DNA from: RUG100 sp050953405
Lineage (GTDB): Bacteria; Bacillota; Clostridia; Peptostreptococcales; Anaerovoracaceae
Assembly: GCA_050953405.1 (NCBI GenBank)
Contig: JBMNMP010000002.1
Span: 124,001 to 188,000, forward strand
Direction: 5' to 3'
Length of the DNA: 64,000 nt
Below are positions 1-7,313 of this stretch, in pieces (positions within the stretch are counted from its first letter, which is position 1; each line of letters begins with the position of its first letter). The position numbers were made by a program, and so were the translations under genes. The notes beneath the pieces are model-generated. The model was not told the origin of the DNA, ran no database searches, and saw only the letters and a program-made list of their open reading frames with translations.

Positions 1-105
1 GTAATTTTGGCATCTGGATAATTAAAAATTGTATGCAAGTATCGAATAGTCTGATATATTTTAATGGTAATGTTGTTTCTAGAACAAGTTTGGAGGTAAT
101 TATAT

Positions 106-624
106 ATGTGTTCATGCACTGGCGAAAGCTTGGACTTCACCGAGCTCGACGAGGTCCTGGACGAGTATAAGGGGTTGCAGGGCAACCTTATTATAATACT
201 TCAGAAGGCCCAGGACATCTATGGCTATTTGCCAAGAGAGGTCATCGAAAGAATCTCGAACGCTACGGGCTACACGATTGCAAAGATTTATGGTGTAGCT
301 ACATTTTATGCGCAGTTCAGACTGCAGCCAATAGGAAAATATCTGATCATGCTTTGTCAGGGAACAGCCTGTCATGTCAGCGGCTCACAGAAAATAGAAG
401 AAGCCGTGACTGAAGAGCTGGGAATCGCTGACGGGGAGACGACCGAGGACAGAATGTTCACTCTGAACAATGTTGCCTGTCTCGGATGCTGCTCGCTGGC
501 TCCTGTTATGATGATCCGCACCGATGAAGGTGAGGAGACTTATGGAAATCTGACACCGGATAAAGCTAAAGAAATCCTGCGCGGTATCGCCGCTAAAGAA
601 AACGGAGAGGAGGATGCAGTATGA
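106..624 (+). CDS. hydC: NuoE-like [2Fe-2S] subunit of electron-bifurcating hydrogenase (HydC)
   Basis: Small thioredoxin-fold subunit of an NADH- and ferredoxin-linked [FeFe]-hydrogenase. It is thought to carry electrons within the soluble HydABC complex. The protein is 172 aa, a normal NuoE/HydC length. The four cluster cysteines are visible as CQGTACHVSG and, about 40 residues later, CLGCCSLAP. Its start follows a GGAGG sequence at about 92-96, and its last 4 nt overlap hydB (ATGA), implying translational coupling. A weak promoter (TTGTAT at 29-34, TGATAT at 52-57) may serve the operon. No Rex-type operator was recognised upstream. NuoE of complex I is the alternative, but the adjoining HydA settles the context. 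Confidence 0.93.
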   Translation: MCSCTGESLDFTELDEVLDEYKGLQGNLIIILQKAQDIYGYLPREVIERISNATGYTIAKIYGVATFYAQFRLQPIGKYLIMLCQGTACHVSGSQKIEEAVTEELGIADGETTEDRMFTLNNVACLGCCSLAPVMMIRTDEGEETYGNLTPDKAKEILRGIAAKENGEEDAV

Positions 625-2375
625 GAGTCGCTATAGGACAGGGCAGCTGCGGAATCGCCAGCGGCGCTAAGAAAGTCGAAAAGAGAATGAAGGACGTCAT
701 CGCTGCCGATAACCTTGATATACCTGTTGGATTGACAGGATGCATCGGAGCATGCTATCTGGAACCGATCGTCGATGTATATGATGATGACGGAAATCTG
801 ACAAGATACGTCCACGTTGATGAGGAAAAGGCTGAGGATATCGTAGAGATACATCTCAAGGCCGGAGATCCCATCAAGAAGTACATGATCCCGGAATCGG
901 GAAAACACTTCCTGGAAGGACAGACCAGAATCGCACTGGCAAACTGCGGAATCATCAATCCGGAGGATATAGATGACTATATCGCTGCCGGCGGATACAA
1001 AGCACTGGAGAAAGCTCTCCACAAGATGACTGCAGATGAGATATGCGAAACAGTACTGAATTCAGACCTGAGAGGACGCGGCGGTGCCGGATTCCCCACA
1101 GGTAAAAAATGGACTCAGGTAAAAAATATGAAAGACCATGTCAAGTATGTCGTATGTAACGCCGACGAGGGAGACCCGGGCGCATTCATGGACAGATCTG
1201 TCATGGAGGGCGACCCGCACAAGATGCTCGAAGGTATGATCATCGCGGCAATCGCTACCGGAGCTCACGAAGCTTACATATATGTCAGGGCTGAGTATCC
1301 GCTCGCAGTTTCCAGACTGCGTACAGCGATCGCTCAGGCAGAGGAGAGAGGCTTCCTTGGTGATAACATCATGGGCAGCGGCTTTGACCTCACGATCCAC
1401 ATCAACCTCGGAGCAGGCGCTTTCGTCTGCGGCGAAGGTTCTGCACTGACAGCAAGTATCGAGGGCAAGCGCGGAATGCCGCGTGTAAAGCCGCCTCGTA
1501 CAACTGAAAAGGGACTCTTCGAGAGACCTACAGTGCTCAACAACGTGGAGACATATGCGAACGTTTCTTACATTATCAACAACGGAGCTGAAGCTTACAA
1601 GGCTATCGGCACACCGAAGAATGCGGGTACCAAGGCATTTGCTCTCACCGGCAAGGTCAAGAACACCGGACTGGTAGAAGTACCCATGGGCACTACGCTG
1701 CGTGAAGTTATCTTCGGACTGGGCGGCGGCATCAAGGACGGCAAGAAATTCAAGGCTGTACAGATCGGCGGACCTTCCGGCGGATGCCTCACAGAAGAGC
1801 ACCTCGATCTGCCGATGGACTTCGACTCCCTGAAGAAGGCGGGTGCGATGATCGGTTCCGGCGGACTGGTAGTCATGGATGAGGACACATGTATGGTCAG
1901 CATTGCACAGTTCTTCATGAACTTTACTGCTAACGAGAGCTGCGGAAAGTGCGTGCCCTGCAGAGAGGGAACTCATATCATGCTCGAAATGCTGGACGAT
2001 ATCGTTGAGAACAGAGCCAACGAAGACACGGTCACCACACTGCTCGACCTGGCTGACACCATCAAGGCGACAGCCCTGTGCGGACTCGGAAAGACAGCAC
2101 CTAACCCTGTCGTCTCCACGATCACGCACTTCAAGGATGAGTATATGGCACATGTACGCGACGGTGTATGTCCGACGGGTCAGTGCCAGGCTTACAAGCA
2201 CATCATCATTGATGATGACAAATGCGTGGGCTGCGGACTGTGCAAGAAGGCATGTCCGGCCAATGCTATCAGCGGCGGTTCATACAAAAAGGCTCACGTT
2301 ATCGACAATGACAAATGCATTAAATGTATGGCATGCATCGGAAACTGTAAGTTTGATGCCATATTAGTAGAGTAG
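621..2375 (+). CDS. hydB: NuoF-like NADH/FMN subunit of electron-bifurcating hydrogenase (HydB)
   Basis: Flavin subunit that binds NAD(H) and FMN and is the likely bifurcation site in HydABC enzymes. The 584 aa are arranged as follows. An N-terminal ferredoxin-like thioredoxin domain has Cys near 10, 41 and 45. The 51-kDa NADH/FMN domain contains RGRGGAGFPTG. An SLBB segment and the NuoF cluster motif SCGKCVPCREGT follow. The C-terminal domain is a two-cluster ferredoxin with CVGCGLCKKACP and CIKCMACIGNCK. The extra N- and C-terminal cluster domains separate HydB from plain NuoF. It sits between hydC (4-nt overlap) and hydA (14-nt gap). The stop codon is TAG. Confidence 0.95.
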   Translation: MRVAIGQGSCGIASGAKKVEKRMKDVIAADNLDIPVGLTGCIGACYLEPIVDVYDDDGNLTRYVHVDEEKAEDIVEIHLKAGDPIKKYMIPESGKHFLEGQTRIALANCGIINPEDIDDYIAAGGYKALEKALHKMTADEICETVLNSDLRGRGGAGFPTGKKWTQVKNMKDHVKYVVCNADEGDPGAFMDRSVMEGDPHKMLEGMIIAAIATGAHEAYIYVRAEYPLAVSRLRTAIAQAEERGFLGDNIMGSGFDLTIHINLGAGAFVCGEGSALTASIEGKRGMPRVKPPRTTEKGLFERPTVLNNVETYANVSYIINNGAEAYKAIGTPKNAGTKAFALTGKVKNTGLVEVPMGTTLREVIFGLGGGIKDGKKFKAVQIGGPSGGCLTEEHLDLPMDFDSLKKAGAMIGSGGLVVMDEDTCMVSIAQFFMNFTANESCGKCVPCREGTHIMLEMLDDIVENRANEDTVTTLLDLADTIKATALCGLGKTAPNPVVSTITHFKDEYMAHVRDGVCPTGQCQAYKHIIIDDDKCVGCGLCKKACPANAISGGSYKKAHVIDNDKCIKCMACIGNCKFDAILVE

Positions 2376-2389
2376 GAAGGAGACCCGGC

Positions 2390-4105
2390 ATGGAACAGCA
2401 GAAATTTATAACAGTGAACGGGGAACTTGCTCCCTTCACAGATGAAAAGAATATACTGGAAGTAATCAGAAAAGCAGGAATCGATATTCCGACATTCTGT
2501 TATTACTCGGATCTGTCGACTTACGGTGCCTGCAGAATGTGCATCGTAGAGGATGATAAGGGCAGGGTGATGACATCTTGCTCCACACCTCCAAAGGACG
2601 GCATGATAATCAAGACTAACACTAAAAGACTGCACAAGCATCGCAGACTCATACTCAAGATGCTGCTGTCGAGCCACTGCAGAGAATGTACCACTTGCTC
2701 CAAGAGCGGCGACTGCTCACTGCAGAAACTGGCCAAGAGGCTCGGCATCGACAAGGTACAGTTCGACAAGAGTGAAAAAGCACTGAAGACATGGTTCGAG
2801 GTCGACAAGAGCTCGCATTCCATCGTTCGCGACGAGAACAAGTGCATCCACTGCGGTGACTGCGTACGTATGTGTTCTGAAATCCAGAACGTAGGTGCGA
2901 TCGACTTCATCAAACGTGGATACGACATGGAGGTCGGACCGGCTTTCGGCGACCCTATCGCGTCCACAGAGTGCGTCAACTGCGGTCAGTGCGCGGCAGT
3001 ATGCCCGACGGCTGCTATCGCTATCAGGAACCAGATCAAGTACGCATGGAATGCTATCGATGATCCGGACCTGAGAACCATTGTTCAGGTTGCCCCGGCT
3101 GTCAGGAGTGCTCTGGGTGAGATGTTCGGAATCAGCCATAAGGAGAACGTGATGCCGCTGATCACTGCGGCACTGCGCAAGCTGGGCTTTGATGAAGTAT
3201 ATGATACTTCGTTCGGCGCTGACCTGACAACCATAGAAGAAGCTAACGAACTGGTCGGCAAGATCGAGAGGGGAGAAAAGCTCCCGCTGTTCTCTTCGTG
3301 CTGCCCGGGATGGATCAGATATGCTGAATACAGGCATCCGGAACTGATGCCTCAGATCTCATCGTGCAAATCACCGATGGGAATGTTCTCGGCGGTGATC
3401 AAGGAAGAGCCCAAGGTGAACTCAGAGAATATGACTGATCTGCGCAAGCCGTTCATAGTAGCTATCATGCCTTGCACTGCAAAGAAGGATGAAGCTGCGA
3501 GAGAAGAATTCAAACATGATGGAACTCCGGACACAGACCTGGTACTGACCACTCAGGAACTGGGAGACATGATCATCCAGGCGGGATTCGACTTTGACAG
3601 CCTGGATCCGGAAGCCGAAGACCTGAACTACGGAATGTATTCCGGTGCCGGAGTAATCTTCGGAGTAACCGGTGGTGTTACCGAGGCCGTAATCAGAAAA
3701 CTGGTCGACCAGAAGGACAACCGTTCCTTCAACAACATCAGTTTCAGCGGCGTGCGCGGACTGGAAGGAGTCAAAGAACTGACTATCCCGTATAAGGGCA
3801 TCGATGTAAAGATCGCCGTTGTCAGCGGGCTGGCGAATGCTGAGCACCTGATCCAGCAGATGGAAGAAGGCAAAGCGGAATATCACTTTGTAGAAGTAAT
3901 GGCATGCCCGAACGGCTGTATCAACGGCGGCGGCCAGCCGCATTCAGATCGTCAGATCAGAAAAGAGCGTTCGGACGCACTGTACATGAACGACAAGCTT
4001 TCGAGAATCAGATATTCTGAAGCAAATCCTTTCATTGACAGGGCATATGATGTTATAATTAAAGATGATGCACATAGACTGCTGCACGTCAAGTATAGCA
4101 GCTAA
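2390..4105 (+). CDS. hydA: [FeFe]-hydrogenase catalytic subunit HydA
   Basis: Reduces protons to H2, or the reverse, at an H-cluster. The protein is 571 aa. An N-terminal [2Fe-2S] domain has Cys 37, 48, 51 and 64. The His/Cys-ligated cluster region is around 84-109 (HCRECTTCSKSGDC). A two-cluster ferredoxin domain has CIHCGDCVRMC and CVNCGQCAAVCP. The H-cluster motifs are SSCCPGW (302-308), MPCTAKKDE (360-368) and EVMACPNGCINGGGQP (502-517). Cys304 would be the proton-relay cysteine; Cys305, 362, 506 and 510 would bind the cluster. The first position of motif L1 is Ser rather than the common Thr. The gene is last in the operon and is followed by a hairpin at 4227-4250. Confidence 0.96.
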   Translation: MEQQKFITVNGELAPFTDEKNILEVIRKAGIDIPTFCYYSDLSTYGACRMCIVEDDKGRVMTSCSTPPKDGMIIKTNTKRLHKHRRLILKMLLSSHCRECTTCSKSGDCSLQKLAKRLGIDKVQFDKSEKALKTWFEVDKSSHSIVRDENKCIHCGDCVRMCSEIQNVGAIDFIKRGYDMEVGPAFGDPIASTECVNCGQCAAVCPTAAIAIRNQIKYAWNAIDDPDLRTIVQVAPAVRSALGEMFGISHKENVMPLITAALRKLGFDEVYDTSFGADLTTIEEANELVGKIERGEKLPLFSSCCPGWIRYAEYRHPELMPQISSCKSPMGMFSAVIKEEPKVNSENMTDLRKPFIVAIMPCTAKKDEAAREEFKHDGTPDTDLVLTTQELGDMIIQAGFDFDSLDPEAEDLNYGMYSGAGVIFGVTGGVTEAVIRKLVDQKDNRSFNNISFSGVRGLEGVKELTIPYKGIDVKIAVVSGLANAEHLIQQMEEGKAEYHFVEVMACPNGCINGGGQPHSDRQIRKERSDALYMNDKLSRIRYSEANPFIDRAYDVIIKDDAHRLLHVKYSS

Positions 4106-4226
4106 CAGTTTGCGGGCTGCGGAGATGACTGTATCAGACTGGTGCACTGACGAAAAGTGTTAATGGAGACTGACAGCATCTCTTAAAAAGTAGTAGTAGT
4201 AAAAAATGTATGTCAATCTGCAAAAG

Positions 4227-4257
4227 CAGGCCGGGTGGAGACCCGGCCTGTTATATT
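4227..4257 (+). terminator. Likely terminator after hydA
   Basis: A perfect 10-bp inverted repeat (CAGGCCGGGT at 4227-4236, ACCCGGCCTG at 4241-4250) has a 4-nt loop and is followed by the broken T-run TTATATT. It lies 121 nt after the hydA stop. The weak T-tract lowers certainty. Confidence 0.7.
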
Positions 4258-4259
4258 CG

Positions 4260-4287
4260 TTGCTTTTTCGCATGTGGAGATTATAAT
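4260..4287 (+). promoter_or_regulatory. Candidate promoter for 40-aa membrane mini-protein or small RNA
   Basis: TTGCTT (4260-4265), a 16-bp spacer and TATAAT (4282-4287) lie just after the hydA terminator. The expected start of transcription falls at or next to the ATG at 4294, so the transcript could be leaderless or could be a small RNA. Confidence 0.4.
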
Positions 4288-4293
4288 AGAGTC

Positions 4294-4416
4294 ATGATCA
4301 GGATAACCAGATTGTTCTTCAACTTACTGCATCACAATCCGCTGGGAGCAGCGGCCTGCATACTGATAGTGGCCGGTGTGATACTGGTTCTCTGGAATTA
4401 CAGCAGGAGACGCTGA
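4294..4416 (+). CDS. Possible 40-aa single-span membrane protein
   Basis: A short reading frame starting MIRITRLFFNLL has one hydrophobic stretch (AAACILIVAGVILVLW) and ends in basic residues (NYSRRR), as expected for a small membrane peptide. A perfect -10 box lies directly upstream. The only purine-rich site, GGAGA at 4276-4280, is rather far from the ATG. No family was recognised. The stretch could instead be part of a small RNA. Confidence 0.35.
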   Translation: MIRITRLFFNLLHHNPLGAAACILIVAGVILVLWNYSRRR

Positions 4417-4463
4417 GCCGTCAGGATACAGGAAATATATGGGCTGTCACAGCCCGGAAATGG

Positions 4464-4493
4464 TTGACATACCAGGTTTTGTTATGGTATCAT
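4464..4493 (+). promoter_or_regulatory. Promoter of the rplU-rpmA operon
   Basis: Consensus -35 TTGACA (4464-4469), an 18-bp spacer and TATCAT (4488-4493). Transcription would begin near 4500, at the start of the L21 leader. Confidence 0.75.
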
Positions 4494-4499
4494 ACTATT

Positions 4500-4575
4500 C
4501 TGTAAGCCGCACAGAACGGGCTGGAAATGCAAACCGCTGGGGTATGCTGCCCGTGATGGCGAGACTGGTATGAGG
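4500..4575 (+). promoter_or_regulatory. Probable ribosomal protein L21 leader RNA
   Basis: Between the promoter and the rplU start lies a G/C-rich stretch able to fold (CCGCACAGAACGGGC, then CCGCTGGGG and GCTGCCCG). It ends just before the site GAGGAGG. The position and general layout match the L21 leader known from Bacillota, through which L21 is thought to repress its own synthesis. The assignment rests on position and remembered consensus, not on a covariance-model search. Confidence 0.6.
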
Positions 4576-4589
4576 AGGAAACGAATACA

Positions 4590-5102
4590 ATGTATGCAGT
4601 AATTGAAACCGGCGGCAAACAGTACAGAGTCAAGGAAGGTGACGTGATCACCGTAGAAAAGCTCGGTATTGAGGCCGGTGAAAAAGTAAAGTTTGAAAAT
4701 GTGCTCGTAATGGGTGAAGGATCCGATATTCAGATCGGAACACCGTATCTGGACTCTGCTGTTTTCGGTGAGGTAGTTGAAAACGGCAAGGGAGACAAGG
4801 TAGTCATTTACAAGTACAAATCCAAGAAAGATTCCCGCACAAAGCAGGGACACAGACAGCCGTTCACAAAGGTTGAGATCACCGGTATCGGAGAAGACAA
4901 ACCGAAGGCAGCGGCGGCTGAACCCGCTGAGGAAGCTCCAAAGGCAGAGGCAGCCGAAGAGGCAGCTGGAACCGAGAGCGGCGGAGTATCCATGTCGATG
5001 AAGAAGGACGAGCTGATCGCTTATGCTGAAGAGCACAACATCGAGATCAACAAGTCCGCTACCAAGCAGGAAATCATCGACAAGATAAATGAAAGCAAAT
5101 AA
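4590..5102 (+). CDS. rplU: 50S ribosomal protein L21 with C-terminal HeH/SAP-like extension
   Basis: Ribosomal protein of the large subunit. Residues 1-102 are a standard L21 domain (MYAVIETGGKQYRV start, DSRTKQGHRQPFTKVEITGI end). The protein is 170 aa, whereas the family is usually about 103 aa. The rest is an Ala/Glu/Lys linker (103-134) followed by a compact two-helix segment (135-170, MKKDELIAYAEEHNIEINKS) that resembles HeH/LEM or SAP nucleic-acid-binding motifs. The start is preceded by GAGGAGG. The usual Bacillota neighbour between rplU and rpmA, the Prp protease gene, is missing. Confidence 0.95.
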   Translation: MYAVIETGGKQYRVKEGDVITVEKLGIEAGEKVKFENVLVMGEGSDIQIGTPYLDSAVFGEVVENGKGDKVVIYKYKSKKDSRTKQGHRQPFTKVEITGIGEDKPKAAAAEPAEEAPKAEAAEEAAGTESGGVSMSMKKDELIAYAEEHNIEINKSATKQEIIDKINESK

Positions 5103-5126
5103 GGACCCATACAAGGAGGTGGAATC

Positions 5127-5387
5127 ATGTCAAGTAAAAAAGGTGTAGGTAGTTCCAAGAACGGCCGCGATAGTGAATCCAAGAGACTTGGAGTAAAGAC
5201 AGGCGACGGAAAATATGTCAGCGCCGGCAGCATTATTATGAGGCAGAGAGGAACTAAGATCCATCCGGGAAACAATGTGGGTCTCGGTGGTGATGACACT
5301 CTGTTTGCCAAGATCGATGGAGCTGTAAAGTTCGAGAGAAAAGGCAAGAACAAAAAACAGGTAAGTGTATATCCTAAAGAAGCATAA
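5127..5387 (+). CDS. rpmA: 50S ribosomal protein L27, no cleavable leader
   Basis: Ribosomal protein whose N-terminus reaches the peptidyl-transferase centre. The 86 aa begin MSSKKGVGSSKNGRDSESK directly after a strong AAGGAGGTGG site. Most Bacillota L27 proteins carry a short hydrophobic leader ending in a Phe-Phe-Ala type site, which Prp removes. Here that leader is absent, and so is the prp gene. The sequence therefore resembles the mature form made in proteobacteria. It lies 24 nt after rplU and is followed by a terminator. Confidence 0.96.
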   Translation: MSSKKGVGSSKNGRDSESKRLGVKTGDGKYVSAGSIIMRQRGTKIHPGNNVGLGGDDTLFAKIDGAVKFERKGKNKKQVSVYPKEA

Positions 5388-5394
5388 CGAAAAC

Positions 5395-5419
5395 GCCCCT
5401 GCATTGCAGGGGCATTTTT
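5395..5419 (+). terminator. Intrinsic terminator between rpmA and obg
   Basis: The stem GCCCCTG/CAGGGGC (5395-5401 and 5407-5413) is followed by ATTTTT. It lies 7 nt after the rpmA stop and 14 nt before obg, so it probably sets a lower obg level by partial readthrough. Confidence 0.88.
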
Positions 5420-5433
5420 AACAGAGGGGCAGA

Positions 5434-6720
5434 ATGTTCGTAGATAGAGCGCGGATCTTGATAAAGTCAGGCAAGGGCGGCGACGGAGCGGTCACCTTCA
5501 GGAGGGAAGCGTATGTACCTGAGGGCGGTCCCGACGGCGGTGACGGCGGACGCGGCGGGGATGTCATATTCCAGGCCGATGACAGCCTGCGGACTTTGAT
5601 GGATTTCCGTTACAAGAAAAAATATGTGGCCGAGAACGGTCACAATGGAATGAGAAAAAAACGCTATGGCGCAGCCGGCGAGGATCTGGTCATCAAGGTA
5701 CCGCCGGGGACCATGGTCATCGATGAAGCATCCGGCAAGCTGATGAAAGATCTCGTGAAGGCGGGCGATTCTTTTGTTGCCGCAAAAGGCGGCAAGGGAG
5801 GAAAGGGCAATGTCCACTTCAAGAGCTCTGTGAGGCAGACTCCGAACTTTGCAGAAGCGGGAGGCGAAGCCAAAGAAAGGCGCGTCATCCTGGAGCTGAA
5901 GCTTATTGCGGATGTGGGACTCGTAGGCTTCCCCAACGTGGGAAAATCCACTCTCCTTTCGGTGTGCACCAAGGCAAAGCCGAAAATAGCCAATTATCAC
6001 TTTACTACCATAGAACCGAATCTGGGCGTGGTGCAGGTGGCGGATACCAGCTTTGTGATGGCTGATATTGCCGGATTGATCGAGGGTGCCTCTCAGGGTG
6101 CGGGAATGGGATTCTATTTCCTGAAGCACGTCGAGAGGACGCGCGTGCTCATCCACGTTGTCGATGTATCAGGCAGTGAGGGCCGGGATCCAATCGAAGA
6201 TTTCGACAAGATCAATGCCGAGCTGGCGAATTATTCAGAGGCGCTGGCGAGGAAACCGCAGGTCGTGGCCGCCAACAAGATCGATATGAGCGACGAAGAC
6301 AGCGAAGAATATGCCAGATTCAAAGAGCACGTCGAAAAGGCAGGATATGAAGTCTATCCGATGTCGGCACCGATCAACTACGGTGTGCAGGAAGTTATCC
6401 AGGCGGCTGCCAGACTGCTGGCGCAGACTGAGGCTGAACCGGATCAATTCATAGAGACTTTTGACTTTGAACGCGACGATACAGATCCCGATTTTCGAAA
6501 AGTATATGCTTCGAGGGACGGGAATGCTTATCGGCTGGAAGGAAAGCAGCTGATGAAGATTTTCCGTTCGACGAACTTCAACGATATCGGTTCGCTGCGA
6601 TACCTGTACAAATATATTGAGAAGAGCGGTGCTCTCGACGAGCTGCGCAAGCTGGGGCTTGACGAGGGTGATACTATAAAGATAGATGATTTTGAATTCG
6701 AGTATATAGACGAATTTTAA
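5434..6720 (+). CDS. obg: GTPase Obg/CgtA
   Basis: Essential ribosome-associated GTPase with roles in 50S assembly and stress response. The 428 aa show the three-domain Bacillota form. The glycine-rich Obg fold (1-158) contains GKGGDGAVTFRRE and GGPDGGDGGRGGDV. The G domain follows, with P-loop GFPNVGKST, switch DIAGLIEG and NKID. The C-terminal OCT domain is last (about 345-428). The start is preceded by AGAGGGG. The gene follows rpmA, a nearly universal linkage, though a terminator separates them. Confidence 0.97.
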   Translation: MFVDRARILIKSGKGGDGAVTFRREAYVPEGGPDGGDGGRGGDVIFQADDSLRTLMDFRYKKKYVAENGHNGMRKKRYGAAGEDLVIKVPPGTMVIDEASGKLMKDLVKAGDSFVAAKGGKGGKGNVHFKSSVRQTPNFAEAGGEAKERRVILELKLIADVGLVGFPNVGKSTLLSVCTKAKPKIANYHFTTIEPNLGVVQVADTSFVMADIAGLIEGASQGAGMGFYFLKHVERTRVLIHVVDVSGSEGRDPIEDFDKINAELANYSEALARKPQVVAANKIDMSDEDSEEYARFKEHVEKAGYEVYPMSAPINYGVQEVIQAAARLLAQTEAEPDQFIETFDFERDDTDPDFRKVYASRDGNAYRLEGKQLMKIFRSTNFNDIGSLRYLYKYIEKSGALDELRKLGLDEGDTIKIDDFEFEYIDEF

Positions 6721-6731
6721 AAGGTTATGAT

Positions 6732-7313
6732 ATGAAGAGATATCCAGATGAAGAAGAATGTATGCGTCTGCTGCAGGAATACGGAACTCCGGCACATGTG
6801 ATCGGGCACTGCAGGGCGGTAGCCGATGTTGCTGTGAACACGGGGCGGCGGCTCAACGAGGTCGGGTTCGACCTGGACATCGGGCTCGTCCGGGCGGCCG
6901 GACTGCTGCACGACATCGCGCGTGTGGAAAAGGACCACGCAAAGGTAGCTGCAGATTATATTCGTGAACTGGGCTACCCGGAGGTGGCTGACATTGTGGC
7001 GGTACACATGTTTTATCCCGGCTTTTCTCCTGCGGAGAAGACCAACGAGACCGACCTGGTGTGCCTGGGAGACCGCACTGTCAGGGAAGACCAGTACGTG
7101 GGCGCCGAAGAACGCATGGAATACATCAAGGACAAGGCCAGGAGGAATGCCGGCGACGCTCTGCCCGAAGTGCTGGCAAGACTGGAAGTAAAAAAGAAAG
7201 AACTGAAAGAATACGTCGCCAGGCTGGAAGAGCTGATGGGCGTGACATTGGATGAGTTGAATGGAAAAACTGGAAATGATCGAGCACCTCGAGAGGCTGC
7301 TCAAAAAAGTTGA
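6732..7313 (+). CDS. HD-domain metal-dependent phosphohydrolase
   Basis: Predicted soluble HD-superfamily hydrolase of 193 aa; the substrate is unknown. The metal-binding residues expected of the family are visible as His in VIGHCRAV, the His-Asp pair in LLHDIAR, a later His in AVHMFY and Asp in LGDRTV. The C-terminal part is charged and helical. The gene starts 11 nt after obg and overlaps the next gene by 53 nt, unusually long, so the C-terminal residues encoded in the overlap may be lineage-specific. Related HD proteins act on nucleotides or cyclic nucleotides, but nothing here fixes the substrate. Confidence 0.8.
   Translation: MKRYPDEEECMRLLQEYGTPAHVIGHCRAVADVAVNTGRRLNEVGFDLDIGLVRAAGLLHDIARVEKDHAKVAADYIRELGYPEVADIVAVHMFYPGFSPAEKTNETDLVCLGDRTVREDQYVGAEERMEYIKDKARRNAGDALPEVLARLEVKKKELKEYVARLEELMGVTLDELNGKTGNDRAPREAAQKS

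Noticed and set aside
1..105. Rex-type redox operator before hydC
   Set aside because: No TTGTTAA-type palindrome is present; only a weak promoter-like pair was seen.
1062..2201. Long reverse-strand open frame (379 codons) across hydB
   Set aside because: It is the mirror of a strongly conserved forward gene, has no ribosome site and shows no recognisable domain.
4190..4205. Short TAG-TAG-TAG run followed by A-tract
   Set aside because: Too short to be a meaningful repeat; probably chance sequence between hydA and its terminator.
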